A stretch of 64,000 bases of DNA from an uncultured Opitutia bacterium (GTDB lineage: Bacteria; Verrucomicrobiota; Verrucomicrobiia; Opitutales; UBA953), in contig CAMFKE010000004.1 in assembly GCA_945957395.1 (NCBI GenBank), positions 1 to 64,000 of the forward strand, read 5' to 3'. Shown piece after piece: positions 63,513-64,000 of the stretch (within the stretch, counting starts at the first letter, position 1; every line of letters starts with the position of its first letter). The position numbers and the translations under genes are program-made. Under the pieces are notes generated by a model, which saw nothing but the letters and a program-made list of their open reading frames with translations, searched no databases and was not told the DNA's origin.

Positions 63513-64000
63513 CTAGTCGTTCAGGCCGAACTTCTGACGCTCGTAGAGCGAGTGGTAGATGGGCGAGCTTGCCAGCAACGCCTCGTGCGTGCCGTCGGCG
63601 GCCACGCCGAGCGAGGATTTCTCGAAGACCAGGATGCGGGTGGCGAAGCGGATGGTGGAGAAACGGTGCGCGATGATCAGCACGGTCTTGCCGCGGGCGA
63701 GAAGCTCGAGCGCCTCCTGCACCTGCGCCTCCGTTTCGGAATCCAGCGCCGAGGTGGCTTCGTCGAGAACCAGGATTGGCGCATCCTTGAGGAACGCCCG
63801 GGCGATGGCGAGGCGCTGGCGCTGGCCTCCGGAGAGCAGCCCGCCGCGTTCGCCCACGGGGGTGGCGAAGCCCAGCGGCAGGGACTCGATGAAGTCGAGG
63901 GCGCCGGCCTTTCTCGCCGCCTCGCGAATCTCCTCGTCCGTGGCGTCGGGTTTGCCCAGTCGCAGGTTCGCCGCGATGGTGTCGCTGAAGAGAATGGGCT
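63513..64000 (-). CDS. ABC transporter, MsbA-like, C-terminal part (truncated by window edge)
   Basis: Only the end of the gene is in the window; the frame is open to base 64000. Seen: the post-Q-loop segment [15 protein letters not shown], signature [17 protein letters not shown], Walker [21 protein letters not shown], and the switch [11 protein letters not shown]. The composition fits the fused membrane-ATPase exporters of the MsbA/lipid-linked glycan type, in keeping with the glycosyltransferases that follow. The transmembrane part lies outside the window. Confidence 0.9.
   Translation of the reverse strand, partial: PILFSDTIAANLRLGKPDATDEEIREAARKAGALDFIESLPLGFATPVGERGGLLSGGQRQRLAIARAFLKDAPILVLDEATSALDSETEAQVQEALELLARGKTVLIIAHRFSTIRFATRILVFEKSSLGVAADGTHEALLASSPIYHSLYERQKFGLND

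Overview
The window is GC-rich and densely coded on both strands. It most likely comes from a Verrucomicrobiota chromosome, probably Opitutia-like. The clues are two PEP-CTERM secreted proteases, a polysaccharide-degrading cluster with a formylglycine-type sulfatase, start codons that mostly lack a Shine-Dalgarno sequence, and many degenerate 7-bp and 9-bp tandem repeats between genes. The phylum call is an inference from gene content. No tRNA, rRNA, CRISPR array, insertion sequence or prophage was seen.

Layout. 1-6.3 kb: an AddB-like nuclease and an AddA-like helicase-nuclease (double-strand break repair). 6.4-16.1 kb: housekeeping and accessory genes: a secreted protein, D-lactate-type dehydrogenase, an SbtA-type bicarbonate permease divergent from a LysR regulator, divergent purK/purE, an anchored hypothetical protein, a first RsmE-family protein, nadC, and a GxxExxY gene framed by 9-mer repeats. 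16.2-21.7 kb: dnaJ, grpE, an AsmA-like protein, a lipoprotein, a probable 6S RNA and recA. 22-27.4 kb: five co-directional envelope genes (PEGA protein, CsgG-like protein, COG3014-type lipoprotein, YcfL-like and LpoB-like lipoproteins). 27.4-35.4 kb: guaB, menC-menE, two head-to-head PEP-CTERM trypsin-like proteases, a second RsmE, thiH.

35.4-52.8 kb is a glycan-degradation region: a large BNR-repeat protein, GH29 alpha-L-fucosidase, GH20 hexosaminidase, an alpha/beta esterase, a XylR-type regulator, a GH2 glycosidase, a sulfatase, and a 1196-residue fusion of an SGNH esterase to a full-length chondroitin ABC lyase (PL8). The regulator-esterase-GH20 unit is divergent from the GH2-sulfatase-lyase unit. 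Together they suggest attack on sulfated, acylated and fucosylated amino-sugar glycans. No transporter is encoded among them.

52.9-64 kb: trigger factor, then rmlB-rmlA and three genes for a dTDP-3-acetamido-3,6-dideoxyhexose (Fuc3NAc or Qui3NAc). Convergent to these is a coupled operon of an MsbA-like ABC transporter (cut by the window edge), five glycosyltransferases and an acetyltransferase, an LPS/O-antigen type region.

The most notable points are the SGNH-chondroitinase fusion, the paired heptamer arrays (one now coding inside menE), the GxxExxY cassette between inverted 9-mer arrays, the extended LpoB/YcfL/COG3014 cluster, and the 6S RNA candidate beside recA.
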